Shown piece by piece: positions 34,309 to 46,312 of a stretch of DNA of 64,000 nucleotides. The translations under genes and the position numbers were made by a program. Numbering within the stretch: position 1 is the stretch's first letter; each line of letters opens with the position of its first letter. Under the pieces are notes generated by a model. It was not told the DNA's origin and made no database searches. It worked only from the letters and a program-made list of their open reading frames with translations. The DNA is from Zygnema cylindricum (lineage: Eukaryota > Streptophyta > Zygnematophyceae > Zygnematales > Zygnemataceae). The stretch lies in assembly GCA_037447655.1 (NCBI GenBank), contig JBBHKE010003364.1, positions 466,549 to 530,548 on the forward strand, in the 5' to 3' direction.

Positions 34309-35765
34309 AAAACCAATCGGTTGTAAGTGGGTTTTCAAATTAAAACTAAACCTGGATAACACTGTTGAGCGTTACAAAGCCTGATTTGTGGCAAAATGAT
34401 TTACACAGAAAGAAGAAATCGACTACGAAGAAACCTTTGCCACGGTTGTCAGATTTCCCTCCGTCCGCATACTTCTCAGTTTGCCAGCAGCAAAAAAGGT
34501 GGAGGTGCACCAGATGGACATCAAGACAGATTTTTTGCATGGAGAATTGGAAGAGGAGAACTTCATGCGAAAACTCGAAGGATTTGTGGAGGAACGAGAG
34601 GAGAGTAAGGTATGCCGGCTAGTTAAATCTCTTTATGGTTTGAAACATGCGCCTTGACAGTGGAATAAGAAGCTTCATGAGTTTCTTACCGATCTCGGAC
34701 ATATCCGAATTAGCTCATATCACTCAATTTATGTTTTTGGGGATGAGGAGGGTGTTATTTTTATTGCAATTTATGTTGATGATTTGTTTTTTTTAAGTAA
34801 ATCAATGGAAAAAATTAAAATAATGCAAACCGATCTTAAAGGGAGATTTGAGATGAAGGATATGGGGGAGGCAAGATATATTTTGGGAATTCAAGTAGAA
34901 AGAGATCGAGAAAGAAAGATAATTAGATTGACTCAATAAGAAGCAATATGGAACATGTTGGAAAAATTTGAGTTGGATAAAGCTAAAAGTTGTACAACTC
35001 GAATGGAGTTAAAGAAAGGAAGTGAGGGGAGTGAGGAAGAAAGGGTCATGGTCTTAAACGAGAATTAAGTCTTGAAGAACAAAAGGTCATGCAGACTTTT
35101 CTTTACAAACAAGTAGTGGGAAGCCTAATCTATTTTATAAATTCTGCCCGGCCAGATTTTGCTGCAGCTGTAAGTGTGTTGAGGAGAAGTCTAAATGCTC
35201 CCACTAAGAGGGATTGGGAGACAGCTAAAAGAGTCCTTAGATATTTGATAAGAACTAGGGATTTATGGTTGCATTTGGGTGGGGAAAATACTAACATCAC
35301 TACTGGGAGTGATGCTAATTATGGTGATGCAACGATGAGGAGATGTACTTCTAGATATGTATTGTATGTGGGTGATGGGGCTTGTTGTATGAGTAGCAAA
35401 TAGCAAAATGTTATTGCTCAGTCCACCATGGAGGCTGAGTATTTGGCCTCTTGCTCAGCTGTAAAAGAATTGATGTAGGTCAAGTCTTTGCTTGGTGAGC
35501 TTGGTTACCTTAAGAGTGGTGTGCAAATTTTTTTTTGTGATAATCAGGCAGCAATCGCTATTTCTGCCAATCCTAAACATCATTTTAAAGCCAAACACAT
35601 GGACATTAGACTCAGCTTTGTTAGAGAGAAAGTACAAATCAAAATAATCAGTTTAGAGTATCGACCAGATAGCGAGATGGTAGCACATATGATGACCAAA
35701 CCTTTGCCTTCTTCTAAGTTAATTTTCTCCAAGGAGAAGTGTGGTCTAAAATTAAAGATTGATTA
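34309..35765 (+). pseudogene. Copia element B, reverse transcriptase and RNase H (second part)
   Basis: The B reading resumes as KPIGCKWVFKLKLNLDNTVERYK and continues with [58 protein letters not shown] (YVDD near 34770) and FEMKDMGEARYILGIQVERD. RNase H follows: YKQVVGSLIYFINSARPDFAAAV, DWETAKRVLRYL, IAQSTMEAEYLASCSAVKEL, FFCDNQAAIAISANPKHHFKAKHMD and EMVAHMMTKPLPSSKL. Many stops (34381, 34400, 34657, 34938, 35066, 35401, 35476) show long decay. It ends before a polypurine-like ATAACGGGAG and the 3' LTR. Confidence 0.9.
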
Positions 35766-35779
35766 GAAAATAACGGGAG

Positions 35780-36818
35780 TGTAGAACTTAATGGTTCTTT
35801 TAGTATTTTCTAGGTCTAAAATGAAATGTAGAAAAAGAAGCCGAGGCAGTCTGCCTCTATATTCTCTCTCCAACTCCCACACTTGTTCTAGTCACTGAGA
35901 AGTTAGAGTACAAGCTAGAGCCATGGCTGCCTATGCTATCTAGAGATTTACAAGTAATAGATTAATTGATTTACGGGAAGTAAAGTAGTTAATTTACTAA
36001 AAGGGAAGTTGTCGATTTCAGGATTTGATCTTGGTACCAATAGTTAGTTAATGTTGCCGGTAGCCTGTAGTCTCATCCATTAACTCTATGACTAGTGATG
36101 AGATAGAGGTTTTAATAAATATATAAACGTTACTATGTAGGCTAATTCATTTAACGGCAACTATATAAGGGATACATAGAGTTAGTTATGAAAAGTACGG
36201 ATTACAAGTACGGAGAAGAAACAAGTACCGCGCAAATATTTATGACGACTACGATTGAAATCAATATTCAATCGGACGACCGGAAAGAATGTCGAGATCG
36301 CGGAAGAGGATTTCGGCGGTTTATGGTCACCACCACATCGGATGACACGTGGCACCACGACATTGAATTTCAACATCTCTAAGGATTACAGAAACGAATC
36401 CGGATATGACATGTGTCGAGTTTTTGGCCATGTCGTACAATGTCCGAACAGAAAGTACACCGGCAGTTGTACCTTTTTGTACGCCACAATAATATGATTG
36501 GTGTCGTATGTCAGTAGATAGAGTTTTAGAGAGAGATAGGACTTAGAACAATTTGGTAGATAGGACCCTCTTTCCCAGAGAGCTTCTGTACAAAAGGTCA
36601 ACTTTGACCCTCCATAACTTATTGCTCAGGGGAGCAAATTCAAAGATTTTTTGTGCTATCGACTCACGAGAGTCTTGCCTTTACATGTGTGAAGGTAGTC
36701 AGAGTTTTTGTTTGCCAATGTGGTAGTTATTCTTGCTGAAACACAAAAGGGTCAGGGTTATCATAGAGGCTTCTTGTAAGCTGTCCAATTGAGGACCTTA
36801 GAAGGTCTCAGAGTTGTA
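35780..36818 (+). repeat. 3' LTR of Copia element B
   Basis: The 1039-bp LTR runs from TGTAGAACTTAATGG to CTCAGAGTTGTA. Right flank GATTC (36819-36823) equals the left flank of the 5' LTR at 17125-17129, a perfect duplication 19.7 kb apart. It carries CCATGG near 35923 and an antisense tRNA-like segment near 36015-36090. Confidence 0.94.
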
Positions 36819-37711
36819 GATTCGCTATATCAAACAAACAGAATGTTGACCGAATATTTCAGATATGAATGGTATGAGAATGATAACGATCATTGATTTC
36901 GAATCGTGTCGACAAACGCGATTCACGTGGGACCACAAATGAAGAACCATACTCTACACACACAAGTGAATCGGACGGACGAGGACTAAGCCGAACTTCT
37001 GAAGAAGAATTGTGAGAGATTGAAAGTAAGTCATCAATACTAACCAATTCGACAGACGAGATTAAAGTGGGGACCTTTATGACTAAGTGCGCCGTACGCA
37101 CTGTGGGTGTCCGTACCTCTGACCAACATTTATCTGGACTTTATTGATTAATGGTGACTAAGCGTCGGCAACATAAATTGTACGGACACTATTTGTAAAT
37201 ATTGGAATAAAACATTGTTGGCGTTTTGTGCATTATAATTTAGTGATTACACTGTTCATTGAACGGCAAGTATTAATTAGGGTTTTGAGGGTACTCGTGG
37301 TACAGTGACGTACAAGTTGTATAGTTTGTCATAAGTCAAGATAGTACTGTAGTACTACCACCCGAACTAGTGTGATCAGTAGATACACACTTTGAGTATA
37401 TAGTTTAGGACTTAGGAAATTTTGCATCATCCAATTTTGGGATTAATGCATTTTAAAGGCAGTTTTTGGGAAACTTCCAGGAGTCATATCTTATGATTTA
37501 CTAAGTCATTTTAGCTGCAATATTGGGAATTGTCAGTTTACTTTGTTGTGTATCACTGTGAGAAATTTGAGGCATTTTGGTTTTTTGAGTCATAATTTGT
37601 GTAAGCTGAAAGTTGGTTGTTGAGTAGGTGTTTGATAGTTTTTGTTATTTTCCATGTCTACTTCCACTACTACTGCTAGTTCTCCTCCTGCAACTGTGGT
37701 TGTAGAACAAC
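36819..37711 (+). repeat. Element F 3' LTR, second part
   Basis: This continues the LTR interrupted at 17129 by element B. It contains a G-box (36924-36929), the TATA-like ATATAG near 37396-37402, and the gag start words MSTSTTTASSPPATVVVEQQ (37654 on), ending GTAGAACAACA at 37711. The two parts sum to about 1130 bp, close to the other LTRs of the family. Confidence 0.88.
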
Positions 37712-38205
37712 AAAGGTTGCACGTGAAGGCTGTACGTGCAATGCTGAATCTGAAAAATGTCATTTGTATATGGTTTGTACTTTATTTATGTGTAGGCGTA
37801 TGTTGTTTTATAAATAGAGAGAGAAGGCAGCCATGGATGCCTGTCACATAGTGTTAGACAAACGGACTTTGACAAAAATGTTTAGTCCACCTAGATTTGA
37901 ACCTATCTCTACCCATTATGCTTGTAGCCTATTTCCCGTGTGTCCGTTACCACTCGATGAAGAGTTTCCAATTCACACAGGAGTGTGATACATATTTAAA
38001 AGCATAAAATTTTGAAGCGCTCATTAAACGGAAAACTTAGAAACTTTGGTATTTGTAAAACTCATTTTTGTTTACATGTACGGAATAGTACGGAAGAAAA
38101 TTCATTAAAGATATTTATGATTTTTTCAAAAGGTTCAATGCGTTTGTTATGTATAATTCGTCGCGATTAAATCGTTTGCACTGGACGTCGTTAACAACTA
38201 TGCCC
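37712..38205 (+). repeat. Diverged A/B-family LTR fragment
   Basis: It carries a TATA word (TATAAATAG) followed by GCAGCCATGG near 37830. An antisense tRNA-like segment follows near 37885-37950, whose minus strand reads ATCGAGTGGTAACGG and then GGTTCAAATC. The remainder matches the minus strand of 62549-62800. It ends AACAACTATG against a hAT-like MITE fragment. Confidence 0.6.
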
Positions 38206-38850
38206 ATATTATATTGGTCGCAAAATGAAAGTTAAAATAAAAGGGTTAAGTTGCACATCGATCCATGGAGAATTAAACGTCATGTGTAAATTTTGAAAAA
38301 CGTTTGGAAATATTTTTTTATTGTTCTGTGAGTTTTGAGGTATTTTATATTTAAACAGTCATATTTGGACGATCGAACGATCGCTGATCTAAGTAAATAT
38401 CTAAGAAGATCACATGAAAAGCCCATTACAGAACTTACTATATGACTATTTGTAATATTATCCCCTACAATTTTGAAAGCCACACTAAATAAATCCTCAA
38501 ATTGACCTCGAAAATTTTTGTTTTGTTACCCACGTTTGCAATTTTGAAGGCCACACTAAATAAATCCTCAAATTAACCTCAAATAAATTTTGTTTTGTTG
38601 CCCGTCCGCGCTTTTTTTTTCCAGGTTTTCTTTCCCGTAAAATGTCATTCTATGCCGTGTCAGTTTGCTAAAAAAAATCGTCCGGCCGCGTGCGCTATTC
38701 TATGATCATACATCAAATTCGTACATTCGTACAAGAGTGTGCACAACGCACACACATACAGTATGCCTACTCTATGCGAGTTTTGTGCCAATTTTTGTGC
38801 ACCTACCAAGGCCTACCATAAAAACACCTACTTTTTAACTATGCTTTAAA
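38206..38850 (+). repeat. Fragments of a hAT-like MITE (family R1) with a local tandem duplication
   Basis: The stretch 38206-38460 matches the interior of the R1 copies at 44260 and 62415 (words CGCAAAATGAAA and ACATGAAAAGCCCAT). 38810-38850 matches their right end (AGGCCTACCATAAAAACACC to AACTATG). Between them lies a direct repeat of about 70 bp (38466-38530 and 38538-38602, AAATAAATCCTCAAATT). Confidence 0.6.
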
Positions 38851-39245
38851 GCTAACGCAACTTGTACGGTGGTAATTTATATTTTCTGGTATGGCTGCGG
38901 ATTTTCTCATTTTTTTTCTAAGTTATGGAGGTAAACGACAGAAAATAACTGTAACTTTAGCACATGCAAAAGTACCCTTAATAAAAGGACTCTCATTGTC
39001 AATTAGCTCTATGACGTCCTTTAGCTCTAAATGATGGCATTGAGAGGACAACAGCTACAGTACTGTATAATACATGCGAACACTTTCTAGGGACCTTTTG
39101 AGTCCTTCAATGATTATTTTTTCAAGTATATGAGGGATTTATGAATGTCGATCATAAACAGTCTAGTCAGCAAAAACGGGTCATACGAAGTGACACAAGG
39201 GCTCAATCCCGTGTGGTGTCAAAAGAAAATTTGAATGAAAAACTT
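38851..39245. other. No recognisable feature
   Basis: AT-rich sequence without a credible ORF. No repeat unit that I could match elsewhere in the window. Confidence 0.5.
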
Positions 39246-41853
39246 ATGTACACCGCGAATCGTAATTAAAGTAATGAAAAAATTAGAGTAAAAAACATAA
39301 GAAAAAATTTAGAGTTATTTAGTCTAATTTATGTGATATAACTTTTTCAAAAAGGTATTTTACTCTAATTTAATTAATTACTATATATTGGGTTATGTCG
39401 GCAATAAGAATACGCGCTGTAATTACGAACACTAAATTATGTATACGTACAAAAACTGTCAGTCCGTATATTTCGATGTCATTATGACGTTAGTTTTATT
39501 GTCGTGTTGAATATCAGTTACGTCGCAACCACCGTCGAAAGTTAGGTTTAGATTATGCGCAGTTAGATAATTTAATATCAACATTTAGGAACGAATGATC
39601 AACGCTTGTAGTTCGAATGTAAACGACGTTTTTCGTTACATTGTTTGATTTTTGTACGAAAAATGTACTTTTGTACTCTTATACCATCGCACATTGGTGG
39701 TTATATTAGAGTCAATTTACTTTAATAATGTATCTTAACTCTAATAAAGTTGATTTCAGTCGACAAAGTTGTAAAATACACATGTATTAGAGTTAAGTTT
39801 AACTCTAAATGGGTCGCAATTTGAAAATATCTTAACCAATCGACGTAACACGACATATTATTGGATGGCCACAATCACACATGGCCAATTTATTAACCAT
39901 AGAAACGTCATGCTTGCAAAACAACGATAATACACAAACTGTCTGTCTTTTTGGTCTCTTTTGTAAGAGAAATCCGTATATTCATTAACCTGCATCGTTT
40001 TTCACAGCTCTTTCATAGAATTTTTCGGCGATAACATTTTCAAATTCGTGCTTCGTTTTGAGTTTTTAAAAAAGGTGAGATTTCAAATTTACATATTTTC
40101 TTTTACACAATTTCGCAATTTTTCAGTTGAATATTATATTTTAAGTTTTTATTTCGTTTTTTGTTTCAATTGCTGATTGAGTTTTGATTTTCGTAAATCA
40201 ATTCAAAAACCATTTTTTTCCGTTTACCCTTTTTATAACAAAGCCGAACCTATAATTCAAAACAAAAAAAAACATTTTTTTTGTTGTGTTTCTGTTTCCT
40301 ATTTTTTATACTTTTAATTATAACAATATTTATAATGGAATTGCTAATCGCGGAGACAATTTTTGCTGCGCGCAGGTAGTTGTCAGAATTGTACATTTGA
40401 AGTACATTTTCGTAAAGGCTACGTACCTTTAAGTTCAGATTTGACGGTCAATCCGTCAAACGGCTTTGACAAGCCAAATATTGTAACGGCGGTTAAAAAA
40501 TTGTCGCGCTTGCGAACGTCGACCGTCATGAAAAAAAAAACTATTCACACAGCCGGCTGTAACAAAACTGAGGCAACCACATATAAATAAAATAGTTGTG
40601 CGCATGTCGGTACTCACTTCACGTGAGCTCTACAGTGAAAGCACACACTGACAATGTGAATCAATATGAAGTATTTATTCAATGTAAGAATGTTGATTCG
40701 TAAATAGCGTGGCGAAATCAATGTACATTACGATTTCAATGTAAGATTGTTGATTCGTAAATTGTGTGACTTCATTTGGTCGCGCGTGACAATGCGTCAT
40801 TATAGTTTCATTGATATTTATACGCGGGTACGCTTTTATATTTTGTACGGAGTTTATTTATTTTCAAGCGAGTTTATACATGTCGTACGTCGTCCTTTAA
40901 TTTGTGTCCAAGTTCAGTGTTACAGTCCGCGATTAGATTCCATTTTTGCGGCTAAGTTAAATGTCAATGTGTGCTTTCTCATTGGAGCTCACGTGAAGTG
41001 AGTAACTACCTGCGCGCAACCATTTTATTATATATGGCTGCCTCACTTTTGTTACAGTAAACTTGCGCTGGCCGTGAGAATTGTTTTTTTTTCATGACGG
41101 TCGACGTTCGCACGCGCGACAGTTTTTTAACTGCTGTTACAATATTTCGCAAGTCAAATTTGTTCGACAAATTGACCGTCAAATCTGAAATCAAAGGTAC
41201 GTAACTTGTACGAAATTGTACTTCAAATGTACTATTTCAGACAACTACCTGCGCGCAGCAAAAATCGTCTCTGCGATTAGCAATTCCCTATTTTTAATTA
41301 TAACTTCACTTTAAATCATAAGTGTACTTTAAATTAAAACTGTACTTTCAATTATGACGGTACTTTAAATATCTATTTATATGTCTATCTATTTGTCTTA
41401 TCTGTCTAATATAATTATCTGTCTAATCTAATTATATGTCTAATTTTATTATCCGCCTAATCTAATTTTCTGGCTAACAATAAACAAAAAGACTCAATCA
41501 CATCAAAAAAAAATCGTTCGCATAACTTTCGTCCGTCGATAGCATCGTCGTCAGTGTAAACATTAACCTTAAGTTACATGTTACAAGTTTATAGTGCGAC
41601 CGCGAGTCTATTAAATCGGTATTTGTACCTTTTTATTTAAAAAAGTACAATTTTGCATGGTCGAACGTCGTCCGTACTCCACTCTATTTTAAACGAACAT
41701 ATATTAGAATTTTTTACAGTAATAAAACCATACCTAAATTAGAATAATGGAAAAATTAGAATTGTTTACTCTATTTGATATCATAGAGTCAAAATTTCGA
41801 GCCACCGAATTAAAGTAATTTACTCTAATCACGATTCACGGTGTTGTGTGCTG
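39246..41853. mobile_element. TIR element W (CACCGCGAATCG family), 2.6 kb
   Basis: The left end reads CACCGCGAATCGTAATTA and the right end is its inverted form (TAATCACGATTCACGGTG). Both ends continue inward with GAGTAA-rich sequence. Shorter members are at 46760-47257 and 47266 onward, with a lone end at 59392-59413. Left ends are preceded by TA. No transposase was found, so the copy is non-autonomous. A fold-back element (40336-41290) is inserted in it. Confidence 0.6.
40336..41290. mobile_element. Fold-back element with TIRs of about 320 bp (MULE-like)
   Basis: The left arm (40336-40660) and right arm (about 40955-41290) are inverted copies. They start GGAATTGCTAATCGC and share the words TGCTGCGCGCAGGTAG, GCGAACGTCGACCGTCATG and TCACTTCACGTGAGCTC. 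Flanks ATTTATAAT and ATTTTTAAT may be a 9-bp target duplication with one mismatch, allowing one stray base. Long TIRs and a 9-bp duplication fit Mutator-like elements. No ORF of note is inside. Confidence 0.65.
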
Positions 41854-44259
41854 CCAACTTTAAAAAAATTGGATCCGCTCAGAATTTACGAAAATCTGAA
41901 AGGGATATGCCGATTCTAAGAATATTATTGAAGTTTAACCCTTAAGTTGTGAGTGGATCATACAATCTGTACAGCTAGCTGGTAATTACACATATGGTGC
42001 AACATACCTCATCAGATTCGCTTTCAGCATCATGGAAAATCTCTTCCATGCAGTAAAGTTGTAATCTATTGGCCGACCCGCAATCTTGGTGCAAAAGGAT
42101 TTTACAGAAGCGCATCAACATTTCACGGAGAAAGAGATAAAATGCCATTTTGATCGCTTTTATGTTCGCATAATTATTTAAAAGCGCGATGGAAAACCAT
42201 TTGAGTCCAGGGTACTAAACGGGCGGCGTGGTCAAAACTGAAAAACAACAAGCATGGCAATATAAAACAAAGAAAACAACGTGAACATAAAAAATTGGCG
42301 TGTAAAACAAAAGCACTCGAACCCTGCCGATCGAAGTAGAATAGAGGCTTGCTCTCATTCTAATTAGGCACTATTATAACTACCACATGCAAATCTAAAA
42401 CGACTTCACAACATGAACAAAGTGATAGCGGTACTGTAACAAAACACATAGAGATAAGCTTACACGTCCGTCTGAGCGGTACATCAATGTCGCATTCAAA
42501 GATGTACGACCTTTCGCGAAACAGTTGCCTACTGTAAATATAGTCCAAACTAAAATATCCTGATGTGAAGGATGTTGCATAACATGCCATTCACGAGGTA
42601 CAAAACACAATGCAATACACAACACAACACAACACAACTACAATACAATACAATGCAATACAATACAATACAATACAATACAATATAAATAATATAACAC
42701 AATATAATACAATAAAATACAATATAATACAATACAAAACAATGCAATACAATACAAAACAATATGATACAATATATTATAATACTCTACATACGATACA
42801 ATACAATATAAGTAAGCTACAAGTTATACACAGGTATATTAAAGGTTGAGTATAGGTACAATATAGGTTTAATAAAGGTACAATACAGATAGAATACAGA
42901 TACAATACATATACAATACAGGTAAAATACATGTATAAAACAATAAAGGTACGAATATGTATAAAACAAGTTAAACACAGGTAACACCGTAACACATAAC
43001 ACACACTTCAAATTGTTTGCATCTTGTTGTTAGTATTTTTGGAAACGTGGTTCACAATGATGCTGAAAATAAGTTTTTTTTATTTTGTTGTTTGAGTAAT
43101 TGTAGTCAAAATAAATTGATAAATGAAATTGTTATTGATCATGCATGAATGGATACATATGAACCACATGAGTACCCCCGCAAGTTCATGAAAAGTGTGT
43201 TTTCTAATTGATATGGTCGTTAGTTGTGAACTAGACGGTTTGTTTCTATTTTTATTTTTACTTGTGCGAGTCAAATTCATCATAGGTAGACTTGCATACG
43301 AATTTTGGTTACGCTTTCAGAGTATTGTAATATAATAAAACTTAAATCATCAAATATATTAATGCTGGCTATTCTCCATGTATTCAATGTATGTGTTTGG
43401 ATTAGTAATGCATTAAAACCAAAGTGCTAAACCAAACCAAAGTGCATTTCGTATGTGCGTAAACAAACAAAGACAATGTGGTTATTAAATGTTGTATGCT
43501 TGCTCCATTTTTTCCCTGTTGTAATTAAGTATTGTACGCGGTAACTTGTATAGCTTTTCCACCACATTTATGCTACAACCCAAACAAGCGTCAAACAACC
43601 AAGTTTTTTATTCAAAATCTTTGAATTGGTCTCCATGCTTTGTAAATAGTAACATATTATGTTTTGTTGATTCACTTAAATAGGGGACCTATCTAACATT
43701 CCAAACTTTATTCATTAGCAACAATTGTTGATAACAATGGTTTGTGAAAGGATCTTATCAAGAGCATTACAATCAATCCTTTTGTATATTCCTTTAAACT
43801 AAAATATTTTGATGGAGTCCAACAAGAAAAATTGATGAAATACTTTTTACATTGTCGCTACCTTGGAAGCGAAGAAATAGCCGAAAAAACTCCTCCAAAT
43901 GCTACGACGGACAAGGATTGTACAAAGATACTTTTATGTTATTGCTTCAACATTTTAATCAAATGATGTTTAAACTATCGTCGTATTTTTGTATGTTTGT
44001 CATAATTCTTACATGACCTTCCCCTAGTTAGAGACTCTTGAGGATTTTCAACAATGTGGAATGTTATAAACAGTTTCAAAATTTGTAATATAAAAAAAAA
44101 ATCTTGGGTAGCAAGAAACATAAGTTCATTACCCGCGTTAGTGGTTTGAATCTATTTCTTCTATCAATGGTTTCTGGTGCATTATGTAAAGATGTTACGG
44201 ATTTACATGCATTAAAGTTCGGTTCTGTACTGTCAAGAAAAAACAAATAGCGTTTAAAA
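41854..44259. other. AT-rich intergenic stretch without genes
   Basis: No gene or recognisable transposon end was found apart from the pentanucleotide array at 42606-42830. Short ORFs in and around that array are products of the repeat. Confidence 0.5.
42606..42830. repeat. Pentanucleotide microsatellite (ATACA)n
   Basis: A run of ATACA/ACACA/ATATA-type units, purest at 42645-42690, decaying into TACAAT variants to about 42830 and as scattered GGTACAAT units to 42970. Confidence 0.9.
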
Positions 44260-44564
44260 CATAGTTCAAAAGTAGGTGAAAGTAGGCCCATACAATATGC
44301 CTATTGTATGCAAAACATACAATATGACCTTAAGACCCATATTGTATTCGAACCTATTCGGACCAATTAAAGCATTCGGACCAAAAATTGGACCAGTTAA
44401 AACATTTAGACCAATTATTTTTTATACACCGTCAGATTCGGACGATCGGACGGTCGCTGATCAAAGTAGCGATCTAAGAAGATCACATGAAAAGCCTAAA
44501 ACACAACTTACGATAAAGGCGCCGACCCAAGGCCTACCATAAAAACACCTATTTTTGAACTATG
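44260..44564. mobile_element. hAT-like MITE, family R1, 305 bp
   Basis: The ends are inverted: CATAGTTCAAAAGTAGG on the left, and the right end reads inward as CATAGTTCAAAAATAGG. Flanks GTTTAAAA and GTTTCAAA form an 8-bp duplication with one mismatch, typical of the hAT superfamily. The interior holds GACGATCGGACGGTCGCTG, also present in the 62-64 kb copy. Confidence 0.7.
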
Positions 44565-44803
44565 GTTTCAAATTGTTTTTTAAACATATATTCATGCCAT
44601 AAAAAACTAGTCGTGAATCGTAAATCGTGTGGGTTGATTTTGTCAAGCATGACCACGTGCATATTTTTCATTTAGTTTCATTGATATTTTTACGCGGGTC
44701 TGTTTTCTTATCGAGTACGAAGTTTATTTCATTTCGTGCGAGTTAATTTATCGGTATCACGTTGTGCTTTAGTTTTGCGGTAATGCTTCGCGATTGTATT
44801 TCA

Positions 44804-45648
44804 TAGTGTTGGGTATCGAGGACCTTTTGGCGATATTCGATGTATATCGAATTTGAAGTACCTGCTAATCGATATATCGCTTCGATATATCGAAAATCAA
44901 AATATCGCGATACATTGCCGATATATTGTCGATATATCGTATCGTCAATAAATCGAGGTATTTTAAAAAAAAAAAAAATCACAGGTCTCTTAAGTCACGT
45001 GCCTTCGGACAAGGTGACCGTAAAATCTTTGCCGAAAAGAAATACAGTTTTTTCCTGAAAAGTCAGCAGAGTGAAGAAGATCTCTGAGGTACATTGATGC
45101 GGTACACTTGTGAAGTACACGTACGTAATACGCAAGTACGGAGTTCCATACGAAAATGGTCAGTTCTCAAATCTTTGACGATTTTAGAGATTTGATCGTC
45201 AACTTACAATGAACCACTCAAATCAAAACACGTATGTAAAAACTTGTTTACAAAATATACGCGATGCTAACGGAGGCCTCTGTAATACATAAATACATAA
45301 ATTTTGTTGTCTGTACTATTACAGCGACCTCCTAATGTAACCATACCCCAGATAATTAATTATATGAATTACAAAATTTGTACTTTTTTGTCGGTTACAT
45401 TTTGCGGCGTCTACCTTTAAGTCACGGAACGAAAATCACGTCGTTCGTGGCGTACGTATTTTTCGCTAAAGTAATATATCATATTAAAATATTAAATATT
45501 AAATTTAAAAAATACTATATATTGCGATATATATCGCGATGGTTTATGTTGGTCTCAGTACGATATATCGAGGAGTCTGCTCGATCGATATTCAATATAT
45601 CGAATATCAAAATTATCGCGATAAGAATTTACCCGATACCCAACACTA
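44804..45648. mobile_element. hAT-like non-autonomous element, 845 bp
   Basis: TIRs TAGTGTTGGGTATCG (left) and its inverse CGATACCCAACACTA (right), with a perfect 8-bp duplication GTATTTCA at 44796-44803 and 45649-45656. The interior near both ends is full of GATATATCG palindromes. No transposase ORF. Removing it restores the fold-back element around it. Confidence 0.88.
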
Positions 45649-45854
45649 GTATTTCAATTTTGGGCCTAAAAGCCAACATGTGCTCTCACAGTGGAGCTCA
45701 CGTAAAATGAGAAGTGCTTGTACGCAACACTTTAATTTACATGTGGTTGTCGCAGTTTTGTTACCGTAAACCTTGGCCGGCTGTGTGAATTGTTGTTTTT
45801 TTATGACGGTAGACGTTCGGAAGCGCGACAATTTTTTAACTGGTACTCATAGCG

Positions 45855-46312
45855 TATTCCCACCGGAGCATTTCTCATTCCGATGATTTTCCGAATTAGA
45901 TAATAATACGAAACTTATAAAATCCTTTGTACGTGCGAAACTTTCTTTCTATTTGTCGGACAATGATCCTTTCATTCATGGCCTATTCCACCGGAATAAA
46001 AAAATCACTTCCGCAACAGATCGACGTTGGAATAATGTACGGCTTTCTATGAAAACCGTACAAACGAGCTGCCTCAAAATATTGTCGGAGGTTGATGTCA
46101 AGTTAAAGTCGCGTATTTCGCTGAAAAGCTGACGTAGCCAAAACAACATCCGTACAACTAGTTCATTGTACTTGCCAAACAACTTTGAACCACCGTCGTT
46201 GTCCTTCGAACATTCAATAATGCAGGTTTGTTTTCGCGCCTATGTTTGATGACGTCGAAACGTGTATGTTTTCTGATGAGTTTTCGGAAAATCAAATGCT
46301 CCGGTGGGAATA
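45855..46312. mobile_element. TIR element, 458 bp (TATTCCCACCGGAGC ends)
   Basis: The left end TATTCCCACCGGAGCATTT is repeated inverted at the right end (AAATGCTCCGGTGGGAATA). Inner words GATTTTCCGA are also inverted. The target duplication is unclear, and the superfamily is not assigned. Confidence 0.7.

Noticed and set aside
42606-43011. Cysteine- and isoleucine-rich small proteins
   Set aside because: They are translations of the ATACA microsatellite and its decayed flank.
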